Shown here piece by piece: positions 1 through 6,938 of a DNA stretch of 64,000 bases. The notes under the pieces were generated by a model. That model did not search any database. It worked only from the letters and a program-made list of their open reading frames with translations, and was not told the origin of the DNA. The DNA is from a virus. Numbering within the stretch: position 1 is the stretch's first letter; every line of letters starts with the position of its first letter. The DNA lies in the IMG/VR virus record IMGVR_UViG_3300035664_000005, positions 1-64,000 of that record. One strand, 5' to 3'. Made by a program: the position numbers and the translations under genes.

Positions 1-156
1 GCATTACACAACATGCCCACACCCAAAAACCCTGCCCAAGCCAAAAAACATGCCATCAAAGCACTAGCCACAGCATCCCGATACGACCCAAACACAGGGA
101 GCCCATACCACACCCACATCCAACAAACACAACAAAAAACGGATAAACCTAAATGA
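1..156 (+). CDS. Small basic protein of unknown function, possibly 5'-truncated
   Basis: The frame is open from the first base. The first ATG is at 13, giving 47 residues (begins MPTPKNPAQAKKHAIKAL, ends QKTDKPK). The stop overlaps the next start as ATGA, which supports translational coupling to the WhiB gene. The gene could begin before the window edge. No family recognised. Confidence 0.55.
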   Translation, partial: ALHNMPTPKNPAQAKKHAIKALATASRYDPNTGSPYHTHIQQTQQKTDKPK

Positions 157-467
157 AACAACAACACCACAAACCCCAAGACGATACACAAACAAACCGC
201 TGGCAAAAACACGCAGCCTGCCGAGGAAAAACAAACCTCATGTTCCCCCAACACCACAAAGACATCACCTACATCCTCACCGCAAGAGACATATGCGCAC
301 ACTGCACAGTACGACCACAATGCCTCAAAGAAGCCCTTGAATACCACCCAATAGACATGCACGGAGTATGGGCAGGCTTAACATCACGACAACTAGCCGC
401 CGAACAAAAACGCAGAGGCATCAAACCAATAAGACCATCAATCTCACAAATGTGGGATTTACAATAA
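153..467 (+). CDS. whiB-like: WhiB-family Fe-S transcriptional regulator
   Basis: 104 residues with the WhiB signature: four cysteines (C23, C48, C51, C57, the middle pair as CAHC) that in this family hold a 4Fe-4S cluster, then the G-V-W-A-G turn at 71-75 and a basic C-terminal tail. WhiB proteins are confined to actinobacteria and their phages, where they bind the primary sigma factor and change promoter choice or act as dominant negatives of host WhiB. The start overlaps the stop of the preceding small gene by ATGA. The codons are markedly A/C-rich compared with the leftward genes that follow. It is one of two WhiB genes in the window. Confidence 0.93.
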   Translation: MKQQHHKPQDDTQTNRWQKHAACRGKTNLMFPQHHKDITYILTARDICAHCTVRPQCLKEALEYHPIDMHGVWAGLTSRQLAAEQKRRGIKPIRPSISQMWDLQ

Positions 468-473
468 ATAGAC

Positions 474-809
474 CTATCGCAAACAAACCCCACACACATC
501 ACAAAAAGTAGACCCCAAAACCTCAACAGCCTTCTTATCGCAAGACGGCAAACCACAAGGCTCTAGCCTCCGCTCACCCCGCAAATAAGCCACAACCCCA
601 GACAAAGGCTCAACAGGATCAGAAACCTCTAATAGAGCCCGACCCTCAGCATCCCGAACACCATTCACAAGCAACAAACCCACAAGTTTCTGAAACGACA
701 ACTCCTTCAACACAGCCAAATCAACCAACTGATTCTTCAACCACCCCGGCACAGGAACAGTCACATACACCGAATCCCCATCACGAGCACGCCTAGACCT
801 AAACCCCAT
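474..809 (-). CDS. Small protein with C-terminal zinc-binding cysteines
   Basis: About 111 residues. The N-terminal part is mixed alpha/beta (an SVYVTVPVPGWLKNQLVDLA segment resembling ribbon-helix-helix proteins). The C-terminus has a cysteine cluster (C-x4-C, then CDVCGVC) that probably binds zinc. I chose the ATG at 809, inside the end of the upstream gene and behind a GGTGGGG run; a GTG at 818 is possible. Last gene of a short leftward operon with the RHH protein. DNA binding is inferred only. Confidence 0.6.
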   Translation of the reverse strand: MGFRSRRARDGDSVYVTVPVPGWLKNQLVDLAVLKELSFQKLVGLLLVNGVRDAEGRALLEVSDPVEPLSGVVAYLRGERRLEPCGLPSCDKKAVEVLGSTFCDVCGVCLR

Positions 810-984
810 CAACCCCACCAGAATCCCTCACAACCAAAACACCCAAATACTCAGAAATAGACAAATCATAAGCATCAGCCTGATCAACCATCAAATTCTT
901 TAAGTTTGCGTCAATTTTTATGGTGAGGGTTGTTTTTGTGTTTGCTTGTGCTCGTGTTGGTGGGCGTCCGTGTCGTTTTTTCAT
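799..984 (-). CDS. Ribbon-helix-helix-like small DNA-binding protein
   Basis: 61 residues: a basic AT-hook-like N-terminus (KKRHGRPPTRAQ) followed by a strand-helix-helix pattern (TLTIKIDANLKNLMVDQADA, then ISEYLGVLVV) typical of Arc/CopG-type repressors. SD GGAAAG lies just upstream. The start overlaps the upstream microprotein stop by ATGA. Role as an operon autoregulator is inference. Confidence 0.6.
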   Translation of the reverse strand: MKKRHGRPPTRAQANTKTTLTIKIDANLKNLMVDQADAYDLSISEYLGVLVVRDSGGVDGV

Positions 985-1094
985 TTGTGTTTCTTTCCGG
1001 CTGGTGGGCGGTTGGCATTTTTTTGGGCGATGTATAGTCCGAGGAGGATGCCGTGTGGTAGTCCTATGAGGATTCCGAAGATGTATTGTTGCAT
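981..1094 (-). CDS. Membrane microprotein (37 aa)
   Basis: Short leftward frame MQQYIFGILIGLPHGILLGL... with one hydrophobic helix (residues 3-23) and a basic C-terminus. It starts 4 nt after the stop of the gene upstream, with an AGGAT SD, and ends in an ATGA overlap with the RHH gene. The tight packing supports it as real; function unknown. Confidence 0.6.
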   Translation of the reverse strand: MQQYIFGILIGLPHGILLGLYIAQKNANRPPAGKKHK

Positions 1095-1098
1095 TATG

Positions 1099-1527
1099 TT
1101 ATCCTAGTGTTGTATGTTGGCTGTAGGTTTGTTTGAAGTGTTCTCTGTCTGCGCCTGTGGAGAGTGAGAGTCCGACTATTCGGATTACTTGTTTAAGTTT
1201 TTCGGGGATGTGTTGATCGGGTTGTGCTGTTCCTGAGTTGACGGTGTCTCGGAGGTGGCAGTAGGTGTTCCATGCTTGTGTGGCGGTGGGTTCTGCGTCG
1301 GGTTGGGTTTGTTTCCATTCTAAATAGATTTCGCCGGGGGTTGGGAAGAAGTGTTCTGTTTTGTTTAGTTTAACTAGGATGGTTTCTAGTTCGTTTAGTG
1401 GGCAGTCTTGAAGGATGAGCCACCATGCACGGTAGGTGATTTTGCGGTCGTCGTGGTCTAATGGTTGTTCTTTGCTCCACATGGCGTGGGCTAGGTCTAC
1501 GAGGGTTCGGCATTCAGTCTTGTTCAT
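1099..1527 (-). CDS. Replicative helicase loader/inhibitor-like protein
   Basis: 142 residues. The N-terminal helical domain with the segment RAWWLILQDCPLNELETI and the turn FFPTPGEI resembles phage helicase loaders of the G39P/G40P-loader type, which deliver a replicative helicase to the origin. It overlaps by 14 nt the replication-initiator-like gene upstream, the usual pairing of initiator and loader in phages. Family assignment is by pattern only. Confidence 0.5.
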   Translation of the reverse strand: MNKTECRTLVDLAHAMWSKEQPLDHDDRKITYRAWWLILQDCPLNELETILVKLNKTEHFFPTPGEIYLEWKQTQPDAEPTATQAWNTYCHLRDTVNSGTAQPDQHIPEKLKQVIRIVGLSLSTGADREHFKQTYSQHTTLG

Positions 1528-1933
1528 CTATCCATTCCTGTCCTGCGTCTCGTTTGTTGGATCGTTGTAGGAAGTATTCCACTTTTTCTGCGTTGCGGAA
1601 TATCAAACCTATACCGTTATATTTGACTTGTTGTTTGTTGGATCCCATATGGAAAGGTGATTTCGCGCAGGCATCTATGGCTTGTTTGCAGGCGTCTACA
1701 CCGTAGTCGTGGACAGCCCAGCCGATACTTACGACACGATCGGTGTCTAGGATCGCCTTTTTGGATTGCATTGCTTCAACCCAGTAATCCCATATTTCTT
1801 GGATTATGTCGGGATGGATTTTGGAAGCCTTGTCGCCTTGAGTCAATTTCCTTTTTCGTTTAGGTTTATCTAAGTTGTTTACGCCACCGTTCGGGTTGGG
1901 GAACAACTCTTCATTTTTTGAAGTAATCATCAA
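1514..1933 (-). CDS. Phage replication-initiation-type protein (C-terminal domain)
   Basis: 139 residues. The segment from about residue 70 (VGVDACKQAIDACAKSPFHM-like pattern, then KYNGIGLIFRNAEKVEYFL) matches the conserved C-terminal domain found in many phage replication initiators next to helicase loaders. No separate N-terminal winged helix is visible; a basic stretch KPKRKRKL sits at about 23-30. One copy of the window's ~28-bp repeat lies inside this gene and is translated as FPNPNGGVNN, which is unusual. Start uncertain (MMITS). Confidence 0.55.
   Translation of the reverse strand: MMITSKNEELFPNPNGGVNNLDKPKRKRKLTQGDKASKIHPDIIQEIWDYWVEAMQSKKAILDTDRVVSIGWAVHDYGVDACKQAIDACAKSPFHMGSNKQQVKYNGIGLIFRNAEKVEYFLQRSNKRDAGQEWIDEQD
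1877..1903 (-). repeat. Intergenic repeat, copy 1 (inside a coding region)
   Basis: Core ACGCCACCGTTCGGGTTGGG on the + strand. It is the first of ten same-orientation copies between 1.9 and 18 kb, and the only one inside a confident gene. Confidence 0.7.
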
Positions 1934-2160
1934 ACGAACTCTACACCCTTTTCAGTAAAAGGTCAAGTACTTCCGGCCGGTAATAAGTAATTGGTAGCAA
2001 CGTTGCTCTTAACAAAGAGGAAAGAACCTGTATCGGTAAAAACTTTGGAGAGTGTGAGAACCTTTACCAAACCTTTTCGGACGTTCGTGCAGCCGAAACA
2101 AGATCCGCGATTTTGTCTAGTCGCAGATTAAGATTTGATTATGGATCGCGCGCGAAAGGT

Positions 2161-2184
2161 TGTATACGCCACCGTGCATGTTAG
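2161..2184 (-). repeat. Intergenic repeat, copy 2 (diverged)
   Basis: TATACGCCACCGTGCATGTT, the most diverged copy of the family, at the left edge of the structured non-coding region. Confidence 0.55.
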
Positions 2185-2610
2185 ATGCTTATCTGCGCTT
2201 ACTATTTTATTCGTCGCAGTCCCGTGTAGCAGTGGTAAAAGATAGCAGACCAACAGCCCCGTCACACGCACGTTTCAAAAATAAACCACTATTAACGTCG
2301 TATTGTGTCCGACAGTCCCGCGTACCCGTGGGTAACCACAACATGTGGTGGTAACCCGCATGTTGGGGCGGGGCTATCCCGCAAAATGTGGAAGCATGCT
2401 TGCGGGGCTGATAACTGTTGTTAGGATAAAAGTTATCGGCGGGGCTCTGAAGACCCCCATCTGAAAGACTCGTCGTGGTAGTGAAGCGGGGCTACGAACT
2501 CTTCGTCGGGTTGAGTGTTGTAGCCCGCTTCCTACTTCAACCTAAACCAATTTGAGTTCAGGTTTTTTGTAGGTTGGGTGGTCACGCATGGATCGCGTGA
2601 GGTCGTTGTT

Positions 2611-2634
2611 TCCGCCACCGTTCAGTTTGTGGAA
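2611..2634 (-). repeat. Intergenic repeat, copy 3
   Basis: TCCGCCACCGTTCAGTTTG directly downstream of the zinc-ribbon gene that ends at 2648. Confidence 0.7.
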
Positions 2635-2647
2635 CTTCGGTTTCTTT

Positions 2648-2995
2648 TTAGAACGGTTCTTCTTCGTCGCCATCGTCGTCTCCTAGATCGTCAAGTTTCT
2701 GTTGCCATTCCAATAAGATGCTGAACGCTTCTGATCGTCGCAAGATTGCTTTATCGGTCATGATCGGCCAGTCTTTGATTGGTGTTGCGAACCCTTCAAA
2801 GTATTCTTGCATTCCTTCTTCTGTTCCACAGTCGGAACATACTTCAATAGGTTTATGTGCGTCTTGTCCTCGTGTGAGTCGCGAGATCGCACCCATGTAT
2901 TGTTTGTGATGCGCGTTTGATGGGATTAGTCCTTCGCATCGCGGGCAGATGCCCATGTCAATTTGTTTGCCGTGGATTTTGTTCCAAGGTTTCAT
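2648..2995 (-). CDS. Phage zinc-ribbon protein
   Basis: 115 residues with two CxxC pairs, CPRC near residue 17 and CSDC near residue 54, around the phrase GAISRLTRGQ...EVCSDCGTEE, a pattern common to small zinc-ribbon proteins of many tailed phages. The C-terminus is strongly acidic (DDLGDDDGDEEEPF). SD AGGAG. The start overlaps the upstream gene by ATGA. Probable nucleic-acid or protein adaptor; function unproven. Confidence 0.7.
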   Translation of the reverse strand: MKPWNKIHGKQIDMGICPRCEGLIPSNAHHKQYMGAISRLTRGQDAHKPIEVCSDCGTEEGMQEYFEGFATPIKDWPIMTDKAILRRSEAFSILLEWQQKLDDLGDDDGDEEEPF

Positions 2996-3156
2996 TTCCT
3001 ACTCCTTGTTTCTTGTTGGTTTAGTTTTATAGGTTCGTGTGGGGAGTTGTTGCCATCCCACCCGCATTGTTCTGCAAACCATTGGTCTTGCCATATGACT
3101 TGCTTGTTATATCTTACATCGGTTATTGCCCATCCACAATATTTGCAGGTTCTCAT
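2992..3156 (-). CDS. Small zinc-finger protein (54 aa)
   Basis: Starts MRTCKYCGWAITDVRYNKQ with a CxxC knuckle and a further Cys at residue 31; basic C-terminus. I chose the internal ATG at 3156 because it stands directly behind repeat copy 4, whose minus-strand GGTGGCGG can serve as SD; a longer frame back to 3246 would translate the repeat. Coupled to the next gene by ATGA. Confidence 0.6.
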   Translation of the reverse strand: MRTCKYCGWAITDVRYNKQVIWQDQWFAEQCGWDGNNSPHEPIKLNQQETRSRK

Positions 3157-3160
3157 TTTA

Positions 3161-3183
3161 TATCCGCCACCGTTCAGTTTGGA
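3161..3183 (-). repeat. Intergenic repeat, copy 4 (stop codon and SD)
   Basis: TATCCGCCACCGTTCAGTTT. On the minus strand its AACTGAACGG provides the TGA stop of the upstream gene and its GGTGGCGG sits at SD distance from the next ATG. Confidence 0.7.
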
Positions 3184-3392
3184 ATAGGGGTTTGTTCGTA
3201 AACCATGTATTCCCCGTCGTTGTTGATCGCGATGCCTGTGACCCAACTGTTGCGATGTTCTGATCCCGTCGGACTGTATGGATCGTCGCCTATTATGATG
3301 CGCGTTTTGTATACCGCGTTAGACATCGCTTCAATACTGTCTTCTGCTTCAACATCTGTTGTCACCATTGTTGTTACGCGATACTTTGCCAT
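3174..3392 (-). CDS. Hypothetical protein (72 aa)
   Basis: Begins MAKYRVTTMVTTDVEAEDSI, a single small alpha/beta domain. The start at 3392 overlaps the upstream stop as TAATG. The stop lies inside repeat copy 4. No family recognised. Confidence 0.6.
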   Translation of the reverse strand: MAKYRVTTMVTTDVEAEDSIEAMSNAVYKTRIIIGDDPYSPTGSEHRNSWVTGIAINNDGEYMVYEQTPIPN

Positions 3393-3715
3393 TACCTGTT
3401 GTCCTCCATATATTTGTTCACTGCTTTCAAACCGACATTCAGGATCATAGTTATTGGAAGAAACGCTGACGCTTGCGCGCCGTAAGTTTCTCCGTTCTTC
3501 TCTACTGACTCTGCGATCATCCGTTCTATGAGTTCGCTGTTGAATGCGACGCAAACATCTTTATCGCCGATCCCATACACCAACGGTTCCAACTCGTCTT
3601 TCACTGTGAACACCTCAGGAGGTGCGGTCAGGAATGTGACCTTAGTTCCGTCTTCATGTTCCATACGGATCATTACATCGTCGTTGTCTTCTTCTAAAAA
3701 GTCTTCAAAGTCCAT
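3392..3715 (-). CDS. Hypothetical acidic protein (107 aa)
   Basis: Begins MDFEDFLEEDNDDVMIRMEH. It may form a beta-rich N-terminal part followed by two helices. Repeat copy 5 lies 20-45 nt upstream of its start. Coupled by TAATG to the following gene. No recognisable family. Confidence 0.6.
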   Translation of the reverse strand: MDFEDFLEEDNDDVMIRMEHEDGTKVTFLTAPPEVFTVKDELEPLVYGIGDKDVCVAFNSELIERMIAESVEKNGETYGAQASAFLPITMILNVGLKAVNKYMEDNR

Positions 3716-3735
3716 GTCTTATTCTTTCTGATGAC

Positions 3736-3759
3736 ATATACGCCACCGTTCAATTTGGA
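3736..3759 (-). repeat. Intergenic repeat, copy 5
   Basis: TATACGCCACCGTTCAATTTGG between two leftward genes, just after a small hairpin (CCACTTC/GAAGTGG, about 3767-3786) at the end of the upstream gene. Confidence 0.7.
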
Positions 3760-3774
3760 TAAAGCCACTTCTGT

Positions 3775-4296
3775 TTAGAAGTGGTAGTCCACGATCACGA
3801 TCCACTGTTCTTCAGGGTTGGTCGCGCATCTGTCTTGTAGATATTTCGGGTTGGGTGTGTATTCTTGTGAGTCGTAGAAGTGTATGTCTGCGCCGTATTC
3901 GCTGTTCTTGACACGCAACGCTTGTCCGACTCTGAACACCGCGAGGGAGTTCTCTAACTGAGTGTCTCTCTCGTTTTGTGTGAGGTCGTTGTTTGACGAG
4001 AACCCGCCGAAGTCGTATTTGGGGTTGGTCAAGAGTTCCTTGAGTGTGATGTCCCCATACTTGCGGACTGTTTGGTCAATCGTTTCTTGTGTCCACCCCA
4101 ACGCTTCTTCAACAAGTTCGTTGAACTTTTCAGGGTTCGCTTTGTAGTTTGTTGCGACAGATACGCCGTCAAGACGATCGTTGTCGGGTAGTGAATGCCA
4201 ATCTGACCATGCTTGATTTTCTGCGAACTGTAGTGCTCTACCTTTTGCGTCCTCTTCGTCCATTGCTTCTACTGCTATTCGGTGATATGTATGCAT
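3775..4296 (-). CDS. Hypothetical protein (173 aa)
   Basis: Begins MHTYHRIAVEAMDEEDAKGRA. Soluble, no membrane segment, no cysteine motif. The N-terminal VEAMDEEDAKGRALQFAENQ pattern resembles small proteins with an 'A-x-D-E-x-E-A' substrate-like beta-alpha repeat seen in phages, but no family can be named. SD AAGGAG is visible. Confidence 0.6.
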   Translation of the reverse strand: MHTYHRIAVEAMDEEDAKGRALQFAENQAWSDWHSLPDNDRLDGVSVATNYKANPEKFNELVEEALGWTQETIDQTVRKYGDITLKELLTNPKYDFGGFSSNNDLTQNERDTQLENSLAVFRVGQALRVKNSEYGADIHFYDSQEYTPNPKYLQDRCATNPEEQWIVIVDYHF

Positions 4297-4306
4297 TTTG
4301 TTCTCC

Positions 4307-4525
4307 TTAGAATTGTCGTGAGTTCACAGGGTTGCCCTGATTGAATGTGAGTGCTGAATAACCATCTTCTGATGGAATGTGGAAACCGTCTATGTTGTAA
4401 TACCAACCGTCTAGGTCTCCGATAACGATTTGTGTGTTTGCATCAAGACCTTCTAACACTCGGATTAGTTGTCCGACTGTGAGAATGCCTCCTGATGTTT
4501 GGGTGTATTCGTAGATGTCTTGCAT
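4307..4525 (-). CDS. Hypothetical protein (72 aa)
   Basis: Begins MQDIYEYTQTSGGILTVGQL; the phrase TVGQLIRVLEGLDANTQIVI is common in small phage proteins. It shares one base with the preceding gene's stop and is followed 11 nt later by the next gene, so it is part of one leftward operon. Confidence 0.6.
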   Translation of the reverse strand: MQDIYEYTQTSGGILTVGQLIRVLEGLDANTQIVIGDLDGWYYNIDGFHIPSEDGYSALTFNQGNPVNSRQF

Positions 4526-4959
4526 TAGATGTTTCTCCCCATGATGTCGCTTGCGTAGTTACGGATACCTGATACGAGTTCCTCGCTGTAAACATTCCAC
4601 AAGTAATCGGACGAGAGGATGTATTGACCCAACTCGTTTAGTTGATCGTCTGTGAGTTCTTTTGCGAACTTGTATTCGTCGCTTGCGTAACCGCTATCTA
4701 AACGATCGGTGATTTCTTCGCGCAACGCTTTCACACTGAATGCGATTGAGTTCGCATAGGTGAGATCGTTGTCGGTGTATCGGTCTAGATCAACACCGTA
4801 TTTCTCGCCGATCTCACACGCTGTTCCGTCGTTCCCACCGTCGTTCCACTCCTGTAGAAGTGCCTTACCTGCTTCGTCTAGTTTTTCTGTATCCACGATC
4901 ACTGTGCCTGCGAGATCACAGACCGTGCCGTCGTGGATGTTGATTAGGAACTTGCCCAT
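4525..4959 (-). CDS. Hypothetical protein (144 aa)
   Basis: I chose ATG 4959 (MGKFLINIHDGTVCDLAGTV) because GGAGT stands at SD distance and a promoter lies 32-60 bp upstream. The longer frame to 5019 would run through that promoter. First gene of the leftward operon running to 3174. Confidence 0.65.
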   Translation of the reverse strand: MGKFLINIHDGTVCDLAGTVIVDTEKLDEAGKALLQEWNDGGNDGTACEIGEKYGVDLDRYTDNDLTYANSIAFSVKALREEITDRLDSGYASDEYKFAKELTDDQLNELGQYILSSDYLWNVYSEELVSGIRNYASDIMGRNI

Positions 4960-4990
4960 TTTTGTTACTCCATTTCTAGTAGGTGTATTT

Positions 4991-5019
4991 ATTATATCGG
5001 CTACAAAAACATTTTGCAA
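4991..5019 (-). promoter_or_regulatory. Sigma-70-type promoter (TTGCAA-17-TATAAT)
   Basis: Minus strand -35 TTGCAA at 5019-5014, 17-bp spacer, -10 TATAAT at 4996-4991, followed by a CTACTAGA leader and the SD of the gene starting at 4959. Confidence 0.8.
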
Positions 5020-5037
5020 CCTGAGGCGGTTGGGTTG

Positions 5038-5391
5038 TTACACCCGAACCGCCCTACTAAGGATTTCTGCCTCAATCTCTTTTACAGGACGAGGACTCCA
5101 ATGACAGTCGCGTTCCACCGCAGGGACACCGCCGAAGACGGTCACTGCTTCTAGTTCGCTGTATGAGAAGTATCCATATTCCATCTCAAACCCGTCCACA
5201 AGACCCCAAAAGGTATCTTCGCCGTCAAACTCAATCGCATACCAAGTCCATTGGGAATACGGTGAGAAGAACTTTACTTGCGCGATCGCTTCCATTTCGG
5301 GATGCTTCTCGCTGTTGTATAGGGGTTTCAGTGTTCCCTTGATTTCTTGTGTCAAGAGTAGGTGTCTGCGTTTTGCTCTTTGTGTTTCCAT
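5038..5391 (-). CDS. DUF2958 domain protein
   Basis: 117 residues. The run KVKFFSPYSQWTWYAIEFDG, then FWGLVDGFEMEYGYFSYSEL and VERDCHWSP, matches the DUF2958 family of mobile-element and phage proteins; its biochemical role is unknown. The start at 5391 (METQRAKRRH) overlaps the stop of the upstream gene as TAATG and has SD GAGGAG. Confidence 0.8.
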   Translation of the reverse strand: METQRAKRRHLLLTQEIKGTLKPLYNSEKHPEMEAIAQVKFFSPYSQWTWYAIEFDGEDTFWGLVDGFEMEYGYFSYSELEAVTVFGGVPAVERDCHWSPRPVKEIEAEILSRAVRV

Positions 5392-5510
5392 TATTTTTGC
5401 TCCTCGCAATCGTGACCGTAGAACCATTCGTTCGCGTCGTCTTCTTCCATGAGGTTGAAAACTCTGTCGCATTCCACGCATTTTGCTTTTGTGTGACTAA
5501 CGATCGTCAT
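5391..5510 (-). CDS. Zinc-knuckle microprotein (39 aa)
   Basis: Begins MTIVSHTKAKCVECDRVFN and ends FYGHDCEEQK: CxxC then HxC, a compact zinc knuckle. TAATG overlaps at both ends chain it between the DUF2958 gene and the gene ending at 5510. Confidence 0.65.
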   Translation of the reverse strand: MTIVSHTKAKCVECDRVFNLMEEDDANEWFYGHDCEEQK

Positions 5511-5848
5511 TATTTCGCTCCTTCAATCATGTCGGTATTGGTTTCAACGATCGTCGCCCAAGTGGTCGCCCACTCATTGACATCTTTCAACCCAATGATT
5601 TCGCCTTCAGGTTCACGCTCAAGAACATGAAGAAGAGTCGCCATGCGTGCTGTCGCTGTAGAGAGAAGATCAAACTCTTCTTCCCAACCGTTCGCCACAT
5701 AGTCGCCCCAAATTAGAACGAACTTGTTGAACATGATGCTTTCAGGTTCGGTTTCAATCAAATAGATTTCTGCCGAGTCTGCGTGCAACTCAAACAACAT
5801 ATTTGAGTTTGGATACTTTCTGCTTATTTCGTTTTTTATGACTGACAT
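5510..5848 (-). CDS. Hypothetical protein (112 aa)
   Basis: Begins MSVIKNEISRKYPNSNMLFE. Good AAGGAG SD behind an ATAAAC/ACTACTA-type leader. Coupled by TAATG to the following microprotein. No family recognised. Confidence 0.6.
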   Translation of the reverse strand: MSVIKNEISRKYPNSNMLFELHADSAEIYLIETEPESIMFNKFVLIWGDYVANGWEEEFDLLSTATARMATLLHVLEREPEGEIIGLKDVNEWATTWATIVETNTDMIEGAK

Positions 5849-5895
5849 ATTTTCTCCTTAGTAGTTTGTTTAGTATGGATATTCGGACTGTTTGC

Positions 5896-5933
5896 CCTTA
5901 CCCCAAATAATAGGGTAAGGGTGTAACACGGTT
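5896..5933 (-). promoter_or_regulatory. CCCTTACCC hairpin fused to a GTGTTACACCC box
   Basis: Inverted repeat CCCTTACCC/GGGTAAGGG adjoining AACCGTGTTACACCC directly after the upstream stop. The same box recurs at 9359, 10183, 10662 and 12543. Terminator or operator; no U-run. Confidence 0.5.
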
Positions 5934-5935
5934 GT

Positions 5936-6565
5936 TTAGACGCTTACTCCCAACGCTTCTTTGCATTGACTTTCAATCGCTTGGATGACTTGCAAGACTT
6001 GTTCGTAGAACTCGTCATACTCTTCGTTCTCTGACTGCTCTTCAGTCATTGAAGGGTATTCGCCTTCAATGTCTGCCATGATCTCGCCGTTACGGAATGC
6101 GTAACCACCACAGAACGCCATACCACCCTCGTCGTATGACAGAACAAAGTCAAGTGTCGGGAACTGCTTGGACACATTACAGATACCCTGACCGATCGGA
6201 GACCATGCTGACATGAAAGTCAAGTTGATTTCGTTATCGGTAATTGCACCGAACACACCATCAAAGTCTGACCATTTAGAACCGTAGTTCTTGCAATTCC
6301 ATTCATACCAATCAGGTGAACCAAACTTTTCAATGTTCGCTTTCTGCATTGCTTCCATTTGGATTTGCTTTTCTGAACCTTCGCCGAAAGAACCTTTTGG
6401 TGTTTCACGAAGTTCGGTCGGTGTTGGTAACAGGTTGTCAAGAATGCTGAATTGGTTGTAGTTCTCTCGTTCGCCATCTTCGTTCTTGATGATCGCTTCA
6501 TGGAAACGCTTGATTTCTTTTGCGTCGCCTGTAACGGTCAGATGGTTAGTGCAATAATTTGGCAT
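5936..6565 (-). CDS. YubB/Api92-like ferredoxin-fold phage protein
   Basis: 209 residues, beginning MPNYCTNHLTVTGDAKEIKRF, the hallmark N-terminus of the YubB ferredoxin-like family of plasmid and phage proteins. It continues with W-rich segments (PDWYEWNCKNYGSKW) and the family's closing pattern around LSYDEGGMAFCGGYAF. Function unknown. SD GAGGAG behind the ACTACTAGAC leader; own promoter at 6676-6705. Confidence 0.8.
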   Translation of the reverse strand: MPNYCTNHLTVTGDAKEIKRFHEAIIKNEDGERENYNQFSILDNLLPTPTELRETPKGSFGEGSEKQIQMEAMQKANIEKFGSPDWYEWNCKNYGSKWSDFDGVFGAITDNEINLTFMSAWSPIGQGICNVSKQFPTLDFVLSYDEGGMAFCGGYAFRNGEIMADIEGEYPSMTEEQSENEEYDEFYEQVLQVIQAIESQCKEALGVSV

Positions 6566-6675
6566 TTCTATTTCTCCTCGTCTAGTAGTTGATATGTTTA
6601 TTTGCTTACCCTCACAATATATCTGAGGGGTGTTGCAGAGTTATTTTTAGTAGGTGCTTATTTATTACTAGTATC

Positions 6676-6705
6676 ATTATATACACACCACAAAACAAAT
6701 TGCAA
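6676..6705 (-). promoter_or_regulatory. Sigma-70-type promoter (TTGCAA-18-TATAAT)
   Basis: Minus strand -35 TTGCAA at 6705-6700, 18-bp spacer, -10 TATAAT at 6681-6676. It drives the YubB-like gene. Confidence 0.75.
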
Positions 6706-6760
6706 CTATCTTCCCAAAAACTTTTACGCGAGATCGTTGATCCAACCCGAAGATCGCGTT

Positions 6761-6790
6761 TAGGTTTATATACGCCACCGTTCAGGTTAG
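6761..6790 (-). repeat. Intergenic repeat, copy 6
   Basis: TAGGTTTATATACGCCACCG then TTCAGGTTAG. It sits 56 bp upstream of the leftward promoter at 6676-6705. Confidence 0.75.
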
Positions 6791-6833
6791 ATAACAATCA
6801 ACTGATGCTAACTAACAACCGTTGCAAACTAGA

Positions 6834-6899
6834 CAGCCCCGCGTATCCGTAGCACCCCGTGCTACAGCCCCGCCCCCTCGCGCGCACGCGCGGGACTGT
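6834..6899. repeat. AGCCCCGC/GCGGGACT inverted-arm element
   Basis: CAGCCCCGC arms at 6834 and 6865 face GCGGGACTG at about 6890, with an inner GTAGCACCCCGTGCTAC hairpin. Same arm pair as at 11242, 11870, 15051, 16110 and 17987. Confidence 0.55.
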
Positions 6900-6938
6900 T
6901 GCAAGCGAACAACTGTTCGCGGGACTACTATCTGCGTT

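Larger units (their letters stand above)
1934..2647. other. Long non-coding, highly structured region
   Basis: No convincing gene. It holds repeat copies 2 and 3 and, between about 2322 and 2500, successive hairpins each closed or followed by GCGGGGCT: 2331-2355 (GGTAACCAC against GTGGTAACC), 2378-2406 (CCCGCAA against TTGCGGG) and 2410-2437 (GATAACT against AGTTATC). A short leftward peptide frame (2560-2593, MRDHPTYKKPELKLV) could exist but is unsupported. Possible roles: untranslated RNA, replication site or packaging-related site. The replication-initiator-like gene lies next to it. Confidence 0.5.
6566..6938. other. Intergenic composite module
   Basis: Contains, left to right on the + strand, the leader and promoter of the YubB-like gene, repeat copy 6, then AGCCCCGC/GCGGGACT hairpins (6834-6928) ahead of the rightward HA-domain gene. 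No gene seen. Confidence 0.6.

Noticed and set aside
2160-2354. 64-codon rightward frame beginning MYTPPCMLDAYL
   Set aside because: It runs through repeat copy 2 and the hairpin array, has no SD or start-proximal promoter, and has no sensible composition.
6612-6797. Leftward frame translating repeat copy 6 (NLNGGVYKPK)
   Set aside because: It overlaps a clear promoter (6676-6705) and lacks an SD; the open frame is a by-product of the repeat.
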